Below, in pieces: positions 26,697-36,794 of a stretch of 64,000 nt of DNA. Every line of letters begins with the position of its first letter. The stretch's first letter is position 1. The position numbers and the translations under genes were made by a program. The DNA comes from Heterorhizobium halophytocola (GTDB lineage: Bacteria; Pseudomonadota; Alphaproteobacteria; Rhizobiales; Rhizobiaceae). Under the pieces are notes generated by a model that did not search any database, had not been told where the DNA came from, and saw only the letters and a program-made list of their open reading frames with translations. Location: assembly GCF_017873095.1 (NCBI RefSeq), contig NZ_JAGGJU010000004.1:186001-250000 (forward strand), in the 5' to 3' direction.

Positions 26697-27620
26697 ATGT
26701 CCTTCTTTCCCGGCAACGATCCGCAGGTGGGCGACGCCTTTGCCTGCGACGCGATCGAGCACCTGATCATTCCGCGCTCCAGCGATATCGGCGGCTTTGC
26801 CGTACGCCGCGCGCTGCCGACGGCGAGGCGCCGGCTGGTCGGCCCGTTCATCTTTTTCGACCGGATGGGCCCTGCCCTGCTGCGGGCCGGCGACGCGCTC
26901 GACGTCAAGCCGCATCCGCATATCGGGCTTTCGACGGTCACTTATCTGTTCGACGGCGAGATCAAGCACCGCGACAGCCTCGGCACCGAACTGGTGATCG
27001 AACCCGGCGACATCAACCTGATGACGGCCGGACGCGGCATCGTCCATTCGGAGCGCACACCGGAGCGGCTGCGCGGCGCGGCCCACTCCGTCTCCGGCCT
27101 GCAGACCTGGCTGGCACTGCCCGACCACATGGAGGAGATTGACCCCGCCTTCGCCCATACGGCGCGCGCCGACATGCCGGAATTTGCCGCGGACGGCGCC
27201 CGCGGACGGGTGGTCATCGGCGCGACGGGCGGGCTCACCTCGCCGGTCAAGGTCTTCTCCGACACGCTGTATGTCGACGTGACACTCGAGGCCGGCGGAC
27301 GTTTTCCGCTCGACACCGCGCATGAGGAGCGGGCCGTCTATATCCTCTCCGGTACGCTCGATGTCGCGGGCGACGTGTTTGCAGCGGACCAGCTTCTGGT
27401 GTTCCGGCCGGGCGACCCGATCACGCTCAAGGGTGGTGAGGCCGGTTGCCATGTCATGGTCTTCGGCGGAGCGGCCCTCTCCTCCAAAAGGCATATCTGG
27501 TGGAACTTCGTTTCGTCCTCGAAAGAGCGGATCGAACAGGCCAAGGAAGAGTGGCGCAGCGGGGGTTTCGACATCGTACCGGGGGACGAAGAGGAGTTTG
27601 TCCCTTTGCCGGCCGGCTAG
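26697..27620 (+). CDS. Pirin-family metal-binding protein
   Basis: 307-residue cupin protein. The iron-ligand set of pirin is complete: His73 and His75 in KPHPHIGL, His117 and Glu119 in VHSER, with the same spacing as human pirin's 56/58/101/103 ligands. Bacterial pirins act as quercetin dioxygenases or redox-linked regulators, but the role here is unknown. A C-terminal half shows a second cupin barrel ([15 protein letters not shown]). It is divergent from marR and upstream of dxs with 94 bp between. Confidence 0.92.
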   Translation: MSFFPGNDPQVGDAFACDAIEHLIIPRSSDIGGFAVRRALPTARRRLVGPFIFFDRMGPALLRAGDALDVKPHPHIGLSTVTYLFDGEIKHRDSLGTELVIEPGDINLMTAGRGIVHSERTPERLRGAAHSVSGLQTWLALPDHMEEIDPAFAHTARADMPEFAADGARGRVVIGATGGLTSPVKVFSDTLYVDVTLEAGGRFPLDTAHEERAVYILSGTLDVAGDVFAADQLLVFRPGDPITLKGGEAGCHVMVFGGAALSSKRHIWWNFVSSSKERIEQAKEEWRSGGFDIVPGDEEEFVPLPAG

Positions 27621-27714
27621 GCCTCGCTATATAGGGAGGAATGCGGGACAATTGCCTGACGATCCGGGGAATGATATCGCGCATCCGAAGATCAGAAGAA
27701 GAGGCGATAGCCCC

Positions 27715-29634
27715 GTGACATCCCTGCCCGCCACACCGCTGCTCGACACCGTGCATATCCCGGCCGACCTGAAGGCGATCGAGGACCGCGACCTGCCGCA
27801 GCTTGCCCGCGAAGTGCGCGACGAGATGATCGACGCGGTATCGCAGACCGGTGGCCATCTGGGAGCCGGTCTCGGCGTGGTCGAGCTGACGATCGCGATC
27901 CACAAGGTTTTCGATACGCCCGACGACCGGCTGATCTTCGACGTCGGCCACCAGTGCTATCCGCACAAGATCCTGACCGGTCGCCGCGACCGTATCCGCA
28001 CGCTTCGCCAGGAGGGCGGCCTGTCCGGCTTCACCAAGCGGGCGGAAAGCGAATACGATGCCTTCGGCGCGGCGCATTCCTCGACCTCGATCTCGGCCGG
28101 CCTCGGCATGGCCGTCGCCTCCGACCTGTCGGGAGCCGACCGCAAGGTGATCGCGATCATCGGCGACGGCGCGATGTCGGCCGGCATGGCCTATGAGGCG
28201 CTCAACAATGCCGGCGCGCTGGACGCCCGGCTGATCGTCATCCTCAACGACAACGACATGTCGATCGCGCCCCCGACCGGGGCGATGAGCGCCTATCTGG
28301 CGCGTCTCGCCTCCGGCCGCACCTATATGGGCTTTCGCGACTTCGGCAAGAAGCTGACAGCCTATCTCGGCAAGACGATCGACCGGGCCGTCACCCGCGC
28401 CGTCGAGCATGCCCGCGGCTATGTGACCGGCGGCACCATGTTCGAGGAAATGGGCTTTTATCATATCGGGCCGATCGACGGGCATTCCTTCGATCATCTG
28501 CTGCCGGTCCTGCGCAATGTCCGCGACAACGCCAAGGGTCCGGTGCTGATCCATGTGGTAACCCAGAAGGGCAAGGGCTACGCACCGGCCGAGGCCGCCG
28601 CCGACAAATATCACGGCGTCAACAAGTTCGACGTGATCACCGGCGCGCAGGCCAAGGCCAAGCCGAACGCGCCTGCCTATACTGCCGTGTTCGGCGAGGC
28701 GCTGGTGCAGGAAGCGCGCCTGGACGACAAGATCGTCGGCATCACCGCCGCCATGCCGTCCGGCACCGGCATCGACAAGCTGCAGGAGGTCTTCCCCGAG
28801 CGCACCTTCGATGTCGGCATCGCCGAGCAGCACGCGGTTACCTTTGCCGCCGGCCTGGCGACGGAAGGCTACAAGCCGTTCTGTGCGCTCTATTCGACCT
28901 TCCTGCAGCGCGGCTATGACCAGGTGGTCCATGACGTCGCCATCCAGGGCCTGCCGGTGCGCTTTCCGATCGACCGCGCCGGAGTCGTCGGCGCCGATGG
29001 TCCGACCCATGCGGGCTCGTTCGACACGACCTTCCTTGCCGCCCTGCCCGGCTTTGTCGTCATGGCGGCATCCGACGAGGCCGAACTGAAGCACATGGTG
29101 CGCACCGCGGCGGCCTATGACGACGGCCCGATCTCGTTCCGCTATCCGCGCGGCGAAGGCATTGGCGTGCAGATGCCCGAGCGCGGCGAAATCCTCGAAA
29201 TCGGCAAGGGCCGGATCGTCAAGGAGGGCACCAAGGTAGCGCTGCTCTCCTTCGGCACGCGGCTTGCCGAATGCCTGCTGGCAGCAGAAGATCTGGATGC
29301 CGCCGGACTGTCGACCACGGTCGCCGATGCCCGTTTCGCCAAGCCGCTCGACCACGACATGATCCGCCGGCTGGCGCGCGAGCACGCGGTGCTGATCACC
29401 ATCGAGGAAGGCTCGGTCGGCGGCTTCGGCAGCCATGTGCTGCAGTTCCTCGCCGGAGAAGGCCTGCTCGACGGCGGCCTGAAGGTGCGCCAGATGGTGT
29501 TGCCGGATCTGTGGATCGACCAGGCCAAGCCGGAAGTGATGTATGCCGCCGCCGGCCTCGACGCACCGGGCATCGTCAAGACCGTGTTCGACGCCCTCGG
29601 CCAGAAGGGTCTCGGCTTCGGCACCATGGGCTGA
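27715..29634 (+). CDS. dxs: 1-deoxy-D-xylulose-5-phosphate synthase
   Basis: First step of the MEP isoprenoid pathway, condensing pyruvate and glyceraldehyde 3-phosphate with thiamine diphosphate. The 639-residue protein has the TPP/Mg motif [18 protein letters not shown] (GDG at 150-152), the [16 protein letters not shown] block and the transketolase segment [22 protein letters not shown]. The GTG at 27715 starts [11 protein letters not shown], matching rhizobial Dxs, with a purine-rich AGAAGAGG upstream; the frame runs further upstream into the pirin gene. Confidence 0.96.
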   Translation: MTSLPATPLLDTVHIPADLKAIEDRDLPQLAREVRDEMIDAVSQTGGHLGAGLGVVELTIAIHKVFDTPDDRLIFDVGHQCYPHKILTGRRDRIRTLRQEGGLSGFTKRAESEYDAFGAAHSSTSISAGLGMAVASDLSGADRKVIAIIGDGAMSAGMAYEALNNAGALDARLIVILNDNDMSIAPPTGAMSAYLARLASGRTYMGFRDFGKKLTAYLGKTIDRAVTRAVEHARGYVTGGTMFEEMGFYHIGPIDGHSFDHLLPVLRNVRDNAKGPVLIHVVTQKGKGYAPAEAAADKYHGVNKFDVITGAQAKAKPNAPAYTAVFGEALVQEARLDDKIVGITAAMPSGTGIDKLQEVFPERTFDVGIAEQHAVTFAAGLATEGYKPFCALYSTFLQRGYDQVVHDVAIQGLPVRFPIDRAGVVGADGPTHAGSFDTTFLAALPGFVVMAASDEAELKHMVRTAAAYDDGPISFRYPRGEGIGVQMPERGEILEIGKGRIVKEGTKVALLSFGTRLAECLLAAEDLDAAGLSTTVADARFAKPLDHDMIRRLAREHAVLITIEEGSVGGFGSHVLQFLAGEGLLDGGLKVRQMVLPDLWIDQAKPEVMYAAAGLDAPGIVKTVFDALGQKGLGFGTMG

Positions 29635-29686
29635 TCGCCGGCGCGACGGTTTGCCGCTGCGACCAATATCCTGACCTCCATGAAAA

Positions 29687-29712
29687 AAGGGGACCGACGA
29701 CTGTCGGCCCCT
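29687..29712 (-). terminator. Terminator of the 29739-31646 MCP gene
   Basis: On the minus strand, an AGGGG/CCCCT and CCGAC/GTCGG stem (29688-29712, one bulged base) is followed by a run of six T (complement of 29683-29688). It also lies 52 bp downstream of dxs, where a weaker effect is possible. Confidence 0.7.
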
Positions 29713-29738
29713 CTTCCATCATGCTCTTAGACGGTGGA

Positions 29739-31646
29739 TCAGAATTCCTGCCATTCGCCCGAGCCGCCGCCGGCGGCGCGCTTCATTGCCTGGGGTGCCG
29801 GCGTGGCAGGCTTGGCCATTGCGGCCGCGGTCTGGCGCAGGGCTGCGACCTTGACCGCAGGTTCGGCCTCGGCCAGGTGGAACTGGCCGACCAGCTCGCG
29901 CAGCTTGGCGGCTTCCATCGCCAGCGAGTTCGATGCCGCAGTCGATTCCTCGACCATGGCCGCGTTCTGCTGGGTCGACTGGTCCATCGAGTTGACCGCC
30001 TGATTGACCTCGGTCAGGCCGGTTGCCTGTTCCTTGGCGGAGATGGCGATCGCCTCCATATGGGTGTTGATCTGGACGATGAATTCGCCGATCGTGTTGA
30101 GCGCGCTGCCGGCGTCACGCACCAGATCGACGCCGTTCTTCACTTCGCCGGCCGAGGTGTTGATCAGGTCCTTGATCTCCTTGGCCGCATTGGCGGAACG
30201 CTGGGCAAGTTCGCGAACCTCCTGGGCCACCACGGCGAAGCCCTTGCCGGCTTCCCCCGCGCGGGCTGCCTCGACACCGGCATTCAGCGCCAGAAGATTG
30301 GTCTGGAAGGCAATCTCGTCGATGACGCTGATGATTGTCGAGATCTGCTTGGACCCCTCCTCGATCCGGCGCATGGCGTCTTCGGCATGGCTGACCACCT
30401 TGGCCGATTCGCCGGCCGACTTGTTGGCCTGGGCAGCGACCGTGCGGGCTTCGTCCGTCCGCTTGGTCGAATTGCTGACATTGGCGGTGATCTGCTCGAC
30501 GGCGGCGGCCGTCTCTTCGAGCGCTGCAGCCTGCTGCTCCGTGCGCTTGGACAGATCATTTGCGCCGCTGGCGATCTCGCGGGTGCCCGATTCCATCGTG
30601 ACGATGGTGGTTGAAATCTCCCCGAGCGTGTTGCCCAGCTGGTGTACCGACCGGTTGAAGTCGTGGCGCAACGCTTCGAAGTCCGGCGCAAACGCCTCGG
30701 TGAGCTGGAAGGAGAGATCGCCGGATGCCAGGCGTTTCAGACCGGCAGCCAGACCGGATGTGGCGATGCGCAGGCGTTCGGCGGCCTCGGACTCGGCGCG
30801 CTGCTGGGTGGCGATCCGTTCGGCCTCGGTGTGCAGGCGGTTCGCCTCTGCCTCGGCTTCCAGCCGCTTGTTGGAGATAGCGGCCTGGCGGAACACCTCG
30901 ACGGATGCGGCCATATCGCCGATCTCGTCCTTGCGGTTGCCGCCGGGCACCTTGACGTCGGTATCGCCCTCGGTGAGGCGATGCATCACGCCGGCGATCT
31001 GCACAAGCGGACGGGCAATCCTGCGATTGCCGAAGATCGCCGAAGCAATGCCGAGGAGCAGGGCCGCGATCAGCGTTGCAATCGTGAAATTGCTGGCGCT
31101 GGCCGCGGTCGCCAGCATGTTGGCGCCCTCCTGGCTCACATCGCCGGACATGTCGTCGACGGCGTCCTGCAGCGCGCGGGACGCGTTCTCATAGGCCGTC
31201 AGTGCCGAGCCGAAGAATTTTTCGGTCGCCGCCGTGCGATCACCGCCTTCGAGCAGCGCCAAGGTGGCGTCCCATTCGGCCCCCATCGCGGTCAGCGCCT
31301 GCTTGACCTGCGCGAAAGCGTCCTTGTCGGCCTGATCAACGAGCAAGGCCTCGTAGCTTTGCAGGTCCTTGTCGAGGTGGCCGGCGGTATCCTCCAGCTT
31401 GGAGAGGAAGCTGTCGTGATCGCCCGCGGGGGCGTTCAGCAATCCGCTCTCGTCGATCCGCATTCGGGCGAGATCTGCATTGAGTTGTCCGAGGACGAGA
31501 AAAGCCGGCACACGGCTGTCGACCACAGCATGGGCGTCCATACGAATGGTAGAGAGCGAGCGAACCGAGAACAGTCCCTGCGCCAGGATGACCGCGACCA
31601 GAAGGCCGCTGATACCGGCCAGAAGTTTTGCTACTGAGATTTGCAT
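29739..31646 (-). CDS. Methyl-accepting chemotaxis protein with 4HB sensor
   Basis: 635-residue transmembrane chemoreceptor. Helix 1 spans about 8-27, a four-helix-bundle-type periplasmic sensor follows (many Ala/Asp/Leu), helix 2 is about 187-206, then HAMP ([19 protein letters not shown]) and a second HAMP-like segment, and the signalling tip with [22 protein letters not shown]. Methylation-helix runs such as [18 protein letters not shown] are visible. The C-terminus GEWQEF is a WxxF-type tail that binds CheR/CheB in other receptors. Ligand unknown. Confidence 0.95.
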   Translation of the reverse strand: MQISVAKLLAGISGLLVAVILAQGLFSVRSLSTIRMDAHAVVDSRVPAFLVLGQLNADLARMRIDESGLLNAPAGDHDSFLSKLEDTAGHLDKDLQSYEALLVDQADKDAFAQVKQALTAMGAEWDATLALLEGGDRTAATEKFFGSALTAYENASRALQDAVDDMSGDVSQEGANMLATAASASNFTIATLIAALLLGIASAIFGNRRIARPLVQIAGVMHRLTEGDTDVKVPGGNRKDEIGDMAASVEVFRQAAISNKRLEAEAEANRLHTEAERIATQQRAESEAAERLRIATSGLAAGLKRLASGDLSFQLTEAFAPDFEALRHDFNRSVHQLGNTLGEISTTIVTMESGTREIASGANDLSKRTEQQAAALEETAAAVEQITANVSNSTKRTDEARTVAAQANKSAGESAKVVSHAEDAMRRIEEGSKQISTIISVIDEIAFQTNLLALNAGVEAARAGEAGKGFAVVAQEVRELAQRSANAAKEIKDLINTSAGEVKNGVDLVRDAGSALNTIGEFIVQINTHMEAIAISAKEQATGLTEVNQAVNSMDQSTQQNAAMVEESTAASNSLAMEAAKLRELVGQFHLAEAEPAVKVAALRQTAAAMAKPATPAPQAMKRAAGGGSGEWQEF

Positions 31647-31899
31647 TTTTTTGCCCCATTCTCCTTATTGGTGAACAAAGTCTAACGCAAAAATGACAAC
31701 AATTAGTTATTTACCCCATAATTATAGGGGTGCTCATCAATGACACCGGAGATCGATTTTGCCGCCCTCCGGCTCCGCCCGCTCCTGCGCCTGCCGTGCG
31801 ATTGAAATGCCCGTCATCTTCCTCCGGAACCTTAGGCCGGGAGACCGCGTTGTCTGGTCAACACGTCTTTAAAACCATCCGCACGGGAAGGACCACACC

Positions 31900-32235
31900 A
31901 TGGCTAACTTGAACAATCGCGACATCATGCAGGAACTGAAGAGCCTCGAAGCCCAGGTCGTACATTTCAAGGATCTGCTCGGCAGCGAGAGCCGCAGCAT
32001 GGCGGCCGAAGCCAAGAGCCGTGGCTCGGCAGCCATCGATGTCGCCTCGAGCAAGGCCCGTAACGCAGCAAGCTATGCCCGCGACGAAGCCGACAGCATG
32101 GCAAGCATTGCCCGCGAGCACCCGGCAGCGACCTCGACCGCCCTTCTGACAGTCGGTCTTGTCGGCGGCCTGATCGGCTATCTGCTCGGCAACAGCATGC
32201 AGCCCGAGCGCACCAGCCGCTGGCGCTGGAACTGA
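31900..32235 (+). CDS. DUF883/ElaB-YqjD-like membrane-anchored protein
   Basis: 111-residue protein with a long helical Ala/Ser/Glu/Lys-rich stretch (about 8-75, heptad-like) and a C-terminal transmembrane helix (TALLTVGLVGGLIGYLLG) ending in an arginine-rich tail, the layout of ElaB/YqjD ribosome-associated stationary-phase proteins. That role is inferred from the layout only. ATG 31900 has GGAAGGA upstream. The next gene starts 42 bp downstream. Confidence 0.82.
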   Translation: MANLNNRDIMQELKSLEAQVVHFKDLLGSESRSMAAEAKSRGSAAIDVASSKARNAASYARDEADSMASIAREHPAATSTALLTVGLVGGLIGYLLGNSMQPERTSRWRWN

Positions 32236-32276
32236 GCCGGACCGCAGGCAATCCGGACATTTGAGGAAACGCATTG

Positions 32277-32522
32277 ATGGCAACCGTCACATATCACGTC
32301 GTCCCGCATGACGAAGGCTTTGCCTACCGGGTCGGCGATGTCTATTCCGAGCCGTTTCCGACCCATGACGAAGCTCTGGAGGCTGCGCGGATCGCAGCCA
32401 CCGAGCATCAGCAGAACGGCAGCGATGCGGAAATCAATTTCCAGGATCAGGGCGGCCGCTGGCATCAGGAGCATGCCGAGGGCGCCGACCGGCCCGAGAC
32501 TGCCGTGTCCGACGATAGCTGA
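32277..32522 (+). CDS. DUF2188 family protein
   Basis: 81-residue soluble protein of a small conserved family with no known role. The pattern VTYHVVPHDEGFAYRVGDVYSEPFPTHDEALEAARIAA contains the DUF2188 core (VxP...W/Y..K..G.....F.T..EA...A). ATG 32277 follows TTG by one codon and has GAGG upstream. It likely forms an operon with the DUF883 gene, as both are stress-associated in rhizobia. A terminator follows at 32568. Confidence 0.82.
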   Translation: MATVTYHVVPHDEGFAYRVGDVYSEPFPTHDEALEAARIAATEHQQNGSDAEINFQDQGGRWHQEHAEGADRPETAVSDDS

Positions 32523-32567
32523 TCGCTTGGATCTTTTTTTGCATGATCTCCAGTCATGCCCTTATGA

Positions 32568-32597
32568 AAAGCCCGGCAGATCCACATGCCGGGCTTT
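32568..32597. terminator. Bidirectional intrinsic terminator
   Basis: AAAGCCCGGC (32568-32577) and GCCGGGCTTT (32588-32597) form a perfect 10 bp stem with flanking A and T runs, between DUF2188 (+, stop 32522) and DUF4424 (-, stop 32639). Confidence 0.8.
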
Positions 32598-32638
32598 CGT
32601 CGTGTCTGGTCTCGAATCTGGACGACCGCTGAACCTGG

Positions 32639-33655
32639 TCAATCGCCGGCGCGCACCAGGAACAGAACGTCGAGGTCCTTCTCTGGCAGGAAATTCTCGA
32701 CCTGCATCTCGAAGGTGGTGGGCCCGGTCTTGACCACGCCCTGCCCGCAGAAGCTAACGAAGCTGCTCTCCTCGCCCTTGTCGACCGTCAGGTGAAACCG
32801 GCCGATCGGGCCGCGCCAGTTGCTGCCGGTCTTCAGGATGTAGGAGATCCAGTTCTCCACGTAATAGGGCCCGTTATCCTTGGCGGCCGCCGCCTGCAGC
32901 TTGTCGGCCAGCCGGATAAAGCCATCGTCGACGCAATAGCGCTTCTGGTAGTCCTGAAAGATATCGACATTGGTTTCGCCGTCATAGACGAAGCTGATGC
33001 CCGCCGTGCCGCCAAGGCTCGGGACATAGTCGTGATGCACCCTGACGTCCTTGCCTGCGAGGAAGGTGGTGCGCCAGTAATAGACGGATTTCAGCGTCCA
33101 GACCGGCTGCGGATGGTGCTCCATGCCCTTGCCGCTGTCATAGAGGTCGTCGATGATCAGACCCTTGGCCTCGAAGTCGGCCAGCACCTCCGGCGGCAGG
33201 CCCTCCAGCGCCGTCCAGGTCCGGGTGCCGTAAGGCATGAGCGGAATCTTGTGGGCGTTAAGGTCGCCGGTAACGTCGAGCCCGGTTGGCGAATAGGCGC
33301 GCTGCTGCAGGTCGAGCGGGATCGCCACGCCGTCCTGGCTGACCTTCAAGTCGAGAAAATTGTCGGAACTCTCGTCCGGAAGGGCCATGTCGCCCTCCAG
33401 CACGCCGGTGATGTCCGGCATCGGGAAGGCCACGACCGTGTCGATGTCCGTTTTGCCGTCATTGTGGAAGAGGTAGTCCACCTTGACCGCCTTCGGCGAC
33501 AGATAGAGGTCCTCGCTGACCATGCGCACGTCCGGCGAAGCGACGAATGCGATGCCGCCGGTCTTCAGTTCGGCCATGGTGTCATTGGCAAGGCCCGGCT
33601 GGCCGCTCAAGCCCGCCAGGGCGGCGGCACCCGAAAGCATCGTGTGGAAACGCAT
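32639..33655 (-). CDS. DUF4424 family exported protein
   Basis: 338-residue predicted periplasmic protein with signal peptide MRFHTMLSGAAALAGLSGQPGLA, cleaved before NDTM. Blocks include VASPDVRMVSEDLYLSPKAVKVDYLFHND, DIDTVVAFPMPDI and a beta-rich C-terminus with YCVDDGFIRL and SFCGQGVVKTGPTTFEM, which are DUF4424 features. Function unknown. It is monocistronic between two terminators. The ATG at 33655 gives the signal peptide directly. Confidence 0.85.
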   Translation of the reverse strand: MRFHTMLSGAAALAGLSGQPGLANDTMAELKTGGIAFVASPDVRMVSEDLYLSPKAVKVDYLFHNDGKTDIDTVVAFPMPDITGVLEGDMALPDESSDNFLDLKVSQDGVAIPLDLQQRAYSPTGLDVTGDLNAHKIPLMPYGTRTWTALEGLPPEVLADFEAKGLIIDDLYDSGKGMEHHPQPVWTLKSVYYWRTTFLAGKDVRVHHDYVPSLGGTAGISFVYDGETNVDIFQDYQKRYCVDDGFIRLADKLQAAAAKDNGPYYVENWISYILKTGSNWRGPIGRFHLTVDKGEESSFVSFCGQGVVKTGPTTFEMQVENFLPEKDLDVLFLVRAGD

Positions 33656-33722
33656 TCCCTGTCCTTCAATTCCAAGTCTTCGTCCGCCGAGCCCACCTTA
33701 GCCCAAGGCATGCAGACGGCGA

Positions 33723-33752
33723 AAGCCCACCGGGCCCGAATCCGGTGGGCTT
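33723..33752 (-). terminator. Terminator of the 33788-35692 MCP gene
   Basis: AAGCCCACCGG (33723-33733) and CCGGTGGGCTT (33742-33752) form an 11 bp perfect stem 36 bp past the MCP stop, ending in CTTTC on the minus strand. Confidence 0.7.
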
Positions 33753-33787
33753 CCACTGTCGCGGATCTCAGAGAGGAGAAGATCCGC

Positions 33788-35692
33788 TTAGAACTCGGTC
33801 CAGGATTCTTCCTTGAGCGCGGTATTGCCATGGACCACAGGCGAACGGAATCCGGACGAGGCGAGCGCCGGGGCGCTCGGCACCGCTGCGGCTGCCGCAA
33901 CCGAGGCTTCGCCAAGCTTGAAGCGTGAAATCAGACCGCTGAGGCGCAGGCTTTCGCTGGCAAGCGTGGCGGCGGCCGCATTGGTTTCCTCGACCATGGC
34001 GGCGTTCTGCTGGGTTACCTGGTCCATCTGGTTGACGGCGGAATTGACCTCCGCCAGACCGCCGGATTGCTCCTGCGCGGAGACGGCGATCGCCCCCATA
34101 TGGTCGTTGATGACGAGAATGAGCTTCTCGATCGATTTCAGCGCCGTGCCGGTCTCGGTGACCAGCTTGACCCCGCTCTTGACCTGACCGGCGGAGTTCT
34201 GGATCAGCTCCTTGATCTCCTTGGCGGCCTGGGCCGAGCGCTGGGCAAGTTCGCGGACTTCCTGCGCGACGACCGCAAAGCCCTTGCCGGCTTCGCCGGC
34301 ACGCGCCGCCTCGACGCCGGCATTCAGCGCCAGAAGGTTGGTCTGGAAGGCGATCTCGTCGATCACCCCGATGATATTGGAAATCTGGTCGGACGAGCTT
34401 TCGATCCGGCCCATGGCGTCCACTGCCTCGGCGACCACACCGGCCGAGCGCGAGGCACTGTCCTTGGCTTCCACGGCCACCTGGCGGGCCTCTTCGGCAC
34501 GACCGGTGGAATTCTTCACATTGGCGGTGATCTCGTCGAGGGCTGCGGCGGTCTCCTCCAGCGAGGCAGCCTGATGCTCCGTGCGCTTGGAGAGATCCGA
34601 AGCGCCGCTCGATATCTCGCGGGTGCCGGTGTCGATCGTCCGGGTTGCGCCGACCACGGCCGACAGGGTCGATGCCAGCTGCTCGACCGCGGTGTTGAAG
34701 TCGTCGCGCAGGGCAATGAAGTCTTCCGACACCGTCTCGGTGATCTGGTAGGTGAGGTCGCCGGCCGCAAGCTGTTTCATGCCGACGGCAAAGGCGCTGG
34801 TCGCATCCAGCAGGGTCTGGCGCGCATCCTGTTCGGCCTGGCGCTGCATCTGGATACGCTGTTCGTCGTTGCGGCGGCGGTTTTCCTCGGCCTCGGCGGC
34901 AAGGCGCAACTTGTCGACGGCTGACTGACGGAACACCTCGACGGCACCGGCCATGGCGCCGACCTCGTCGGTGCGGCCAACGAACGGGATTTCGCTCTCG
35001 ACATCGCCATTGACCAGTCCCCGCATCGAAGCGGTGATCCGGTGGATCGGCGAAATGACGCTGCGCAGAATGAGGATCACGCCCGCCGCGACGGCCGCCG
35101 CGATGATCGCCAGGACGATATAGGAGGTGAGCTGTGCATCGTCATTTATCGCGAACGACGACTGGGTCGCCGCCGCCGTGCCGCGCATACTGCTGTCGAC
35201 CAGTTCGTCGATATCCTTCAGCACCGAAGCGGAGGAGGCATGCAGCTCGCCCGAAATCATGTCGTTCGCACCGAAGGAATCGCCGATGCCCACCAGCACG
35301 ATCATTTTCTCGCCGGATTTCACATAGGTATCGAAGTCGGCCTTGATCTTGTCGACCAGCTCCTTCTGGCGGGGTGAGGAGATCAGCGGCATGTAGCGAT
35401 CGGCCGCCTCGACAAAGGCTGCCTGCTTGGCCTTGATCAGGTCGCCCGCTTCCTGCACCTGCGCCGGGTTCATGGCCGCGACATAGCTCAGATAGGCAAC
35501 ACGGGTCTCCAGGACTTCAGCCTTGATGTCCTTGGCAGCCACAACGCTCGGCAACCATTTCCGGGCGATCTCGGCACCCGAACTTGCAACCGAGTCCAAA
35601 GACCGCAGGGAAAAGTAACCGTTGACCGCCACTGCCATGGCAATCAGGGCAAACACACCTAACGTTGACGCTTTCAGGCTGAGCCGTCTCAT
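33788..35692 (-). CDS. Methyl-accepting chemotaxis protein
   Basis: 634-residue chemoreceptor. Helix 1 is about 9-27 ([20 protein letters not shown]), the periplasmic sensor is four-helix-bundle-like with alternating Ala/Glu/Lys, helix 2 is [18 protein letters not shown], followed by HAMP, then the signalling hairpin with [22 protein letters not shown]. The C-terminus ESWTEF is a WxxF tail for CheR/CheB recruitment. The ATG at 35692 was chosen since the frame beyond it (to 35812) has no membrane signal. Its signalling core is very close to the neighbouring MCP at 29739. Confidence 0.94.
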   Translation of the reverse strand: MRRLSLKASTLGVFALIAMAVAVNGYFSLRSLDSVASSGAEIARKWLPSVVAAKDIKAEVLETRVAYLSYVAAMNPAQVQEAGDLIKAKQAAFVEAADRYMPLISSPRQKELVDKIKADFDTYVKSGEKMIVLVGIGDSFGANDMISGELHASSASVLKDIDELVDSSMRGTAAATQSSFAINDDAQLTSYIVLAIIAAAVAAGVILILRSVISPIHRITASMRGLVNGDVESEIPFVGRTDEVGAMAGAVEVFRQSAVDKLRLAAEAEENRRRNDEQRIQMQRQAEQDARQTLLDATSAFAVGMKQLAAGDLTYQITETVSEDFIALRDDFNTAVEQLASTLSAVVGATRTIDTGTREISSGASDLSKRTEHQAASLEETAAALDEITANVKNSTGRAEEARQVAVEAKDSASRSAGVVAEAVDAMGRIESSSDQISNIIGVIDEIAFQTNLLALNAGVEAARAGEAGKGFAVVAQEVRELAQRSAQAAKEIKELIQNSAGQVKSGVKLVTETGTALKSIEKLILVINDHMGAIAVSAQEQSGGLAEVNSAVNQMDQVTQQNAAMVEETNAAAATLASESLRLSGLISRFKLGEASVAAAAAVPSAPALASSGFRSPVVHGNTALKEESWTEF

Positions 35693-36034
35693 TTCGCAAT
35701 CCCAATTTTGTTCTTCGCGATGCGGCCAGGGGCCGCTGGCCGGAGAGGTTTCCAAGCCGCATGCCGATGGCGCGTCGTGGCGGCGCATCTGAAGTGCCGG
35801 TCGTCTCCCCATCGATCAAGTTGCCGCAAAAACGTTAAGTATATTCTAATCGTCTAAATGATTTTGCGCAGTATCATTCACCCAGAACAGGTACCAATAC
35901 TTCCTATTCCAGTGCCACAGATGCGTCGACAGCGCCCTGCGGATCGGTACAAGGCGCCCGGAAGAGGCGCGGACATCCGGTATAAATGTCGAAAAGACTT
36001 GCGTCCGGCACCGACCCTCGTCATTGACAGTTCC
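35693..36034. other. 342 bp intergenic region between MCP and tlyA
   Basis: Divergent promoters must lie here. The stretch 35826-35880 is AT-rich (runs such as AACGTTAAGTATATTCTAATCG), the likely tlyA or MCP promoter zone. I see no gene, hairpin of note or repeat in the rest. Confidence 0.6.
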
Positions 36035-36793
36035 ATGTCAGACCAGAGCCCCCAGCGCCTCGACCAAATACTCGTCAGCATGAACCTGTTCGCCAGCCGC
36101 GCCCGGGCGCGCGACGCGATCGAACGCGGCACCGTGACCGTCGATGGCACCGTCGTGGTGAAGCCGGCCATGATGGTGTCACCCGACCGGGCCATCGAGA
36201 TTGCCGACCCGGCGCGCCAATACGTGTCCCGCGCGGCTCTGAAGCTGGTGGCGGCCCTCGACCATTTCGGCCTCGACCCCGCCGGATGCGACTGTCTCGA
36301 CGTCGGCGCATCGACCGGCGGCTTCACCCAGGTTCTGTTGGAGCGCGGCGCCAATCATGTCACGGCGGTCGATGTCGGCCATGACCAGATGCATGCCATG
36401 GTTTCGTCCGATCCGCGTGTCGAGAACATCGAGGGCCTGAACGCCCGCGCGATGACGCCGGATGACATCGACAATCGCGAGATCGATTTCATCGTTTCGG
36501 ACGTCTCGTTCATCTCGCTGAAACTGGCCCTGCCGCCGGCGCTCGAGATGGCCGAGCCCGGCAGTTGCTGCGTGCTGCTGGTCAAGCCGCAATTCGAGGC
36601 CGGGCGCGACGGGGTCAACCGCAAGGGCCTGTTGAAGGACCCCGACGGCGGGCCGGCAATCGCCGCCGATCTCGAGGCGTGGCTGACCGGGACAATCGGA
36701 TGGGAAAGCCTCGGCATCCTCCCCTCCCCGATCGCCGGCGGCGACGGCAACCAGGAATATCTGCTTGCGGGCAGAAAGCCGGACAGGAGCTGA
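36035..36793 (+). CDS. tlyA: TlyA-family rRNA (cytidine-2'-O) methyltransferase/hemolysin
   Basis: 252-residue protein with an N-terminal S4 RNA-binding domain (about 7-65, DQILVSMNLFASRARARDAIERGTV) and an FtsJ-like methyltransferase (DVGASTGGFTQVLLERGA, the SAM site at 89-100; KPQFEAGRDGVNRKG). Mycobacterial TlyA methylates 16S and 23S rRNA, giving capreomycin sensitivity; the role in alphaproteobacteria is inferred. ATG 36035 starts at the S4 domain. The next gene begins one base after its stop, so both act on RNA in one operon. Confidence 0.9.
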   Translation: MSDQSPQRLDQILVSMNLFASRARARDAIERGTVTVDGTVVVKPAMMVSPDRAIEIADPARQYVSRAALKLVAALDHFGLDPAGCDCLDVGASTGGFTQVLLERGANHVTAVDVGHDQMHAMVSSDPRVENIEGLNARAMTPDDIDNREIDFIVSDVSFISLKLALPPALEMAEPGSCCVLLVKPQFEAGRDGVNRKGLLKDPDGGPAIAADLEAWLTGTIGWESLGILPSPIAGGDGNQEYLLAGRKPDRS

Positions 36794-36794
36794 G

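Noticed and set aside
27454..29436. 660-codon minus-strand frame
   Set aside because: Antisense to dxs.
31740..31805. 21-codon frame between MCP and DUF883 genes
   Set aside because: No ribosome site and no family pattern; likely chance.
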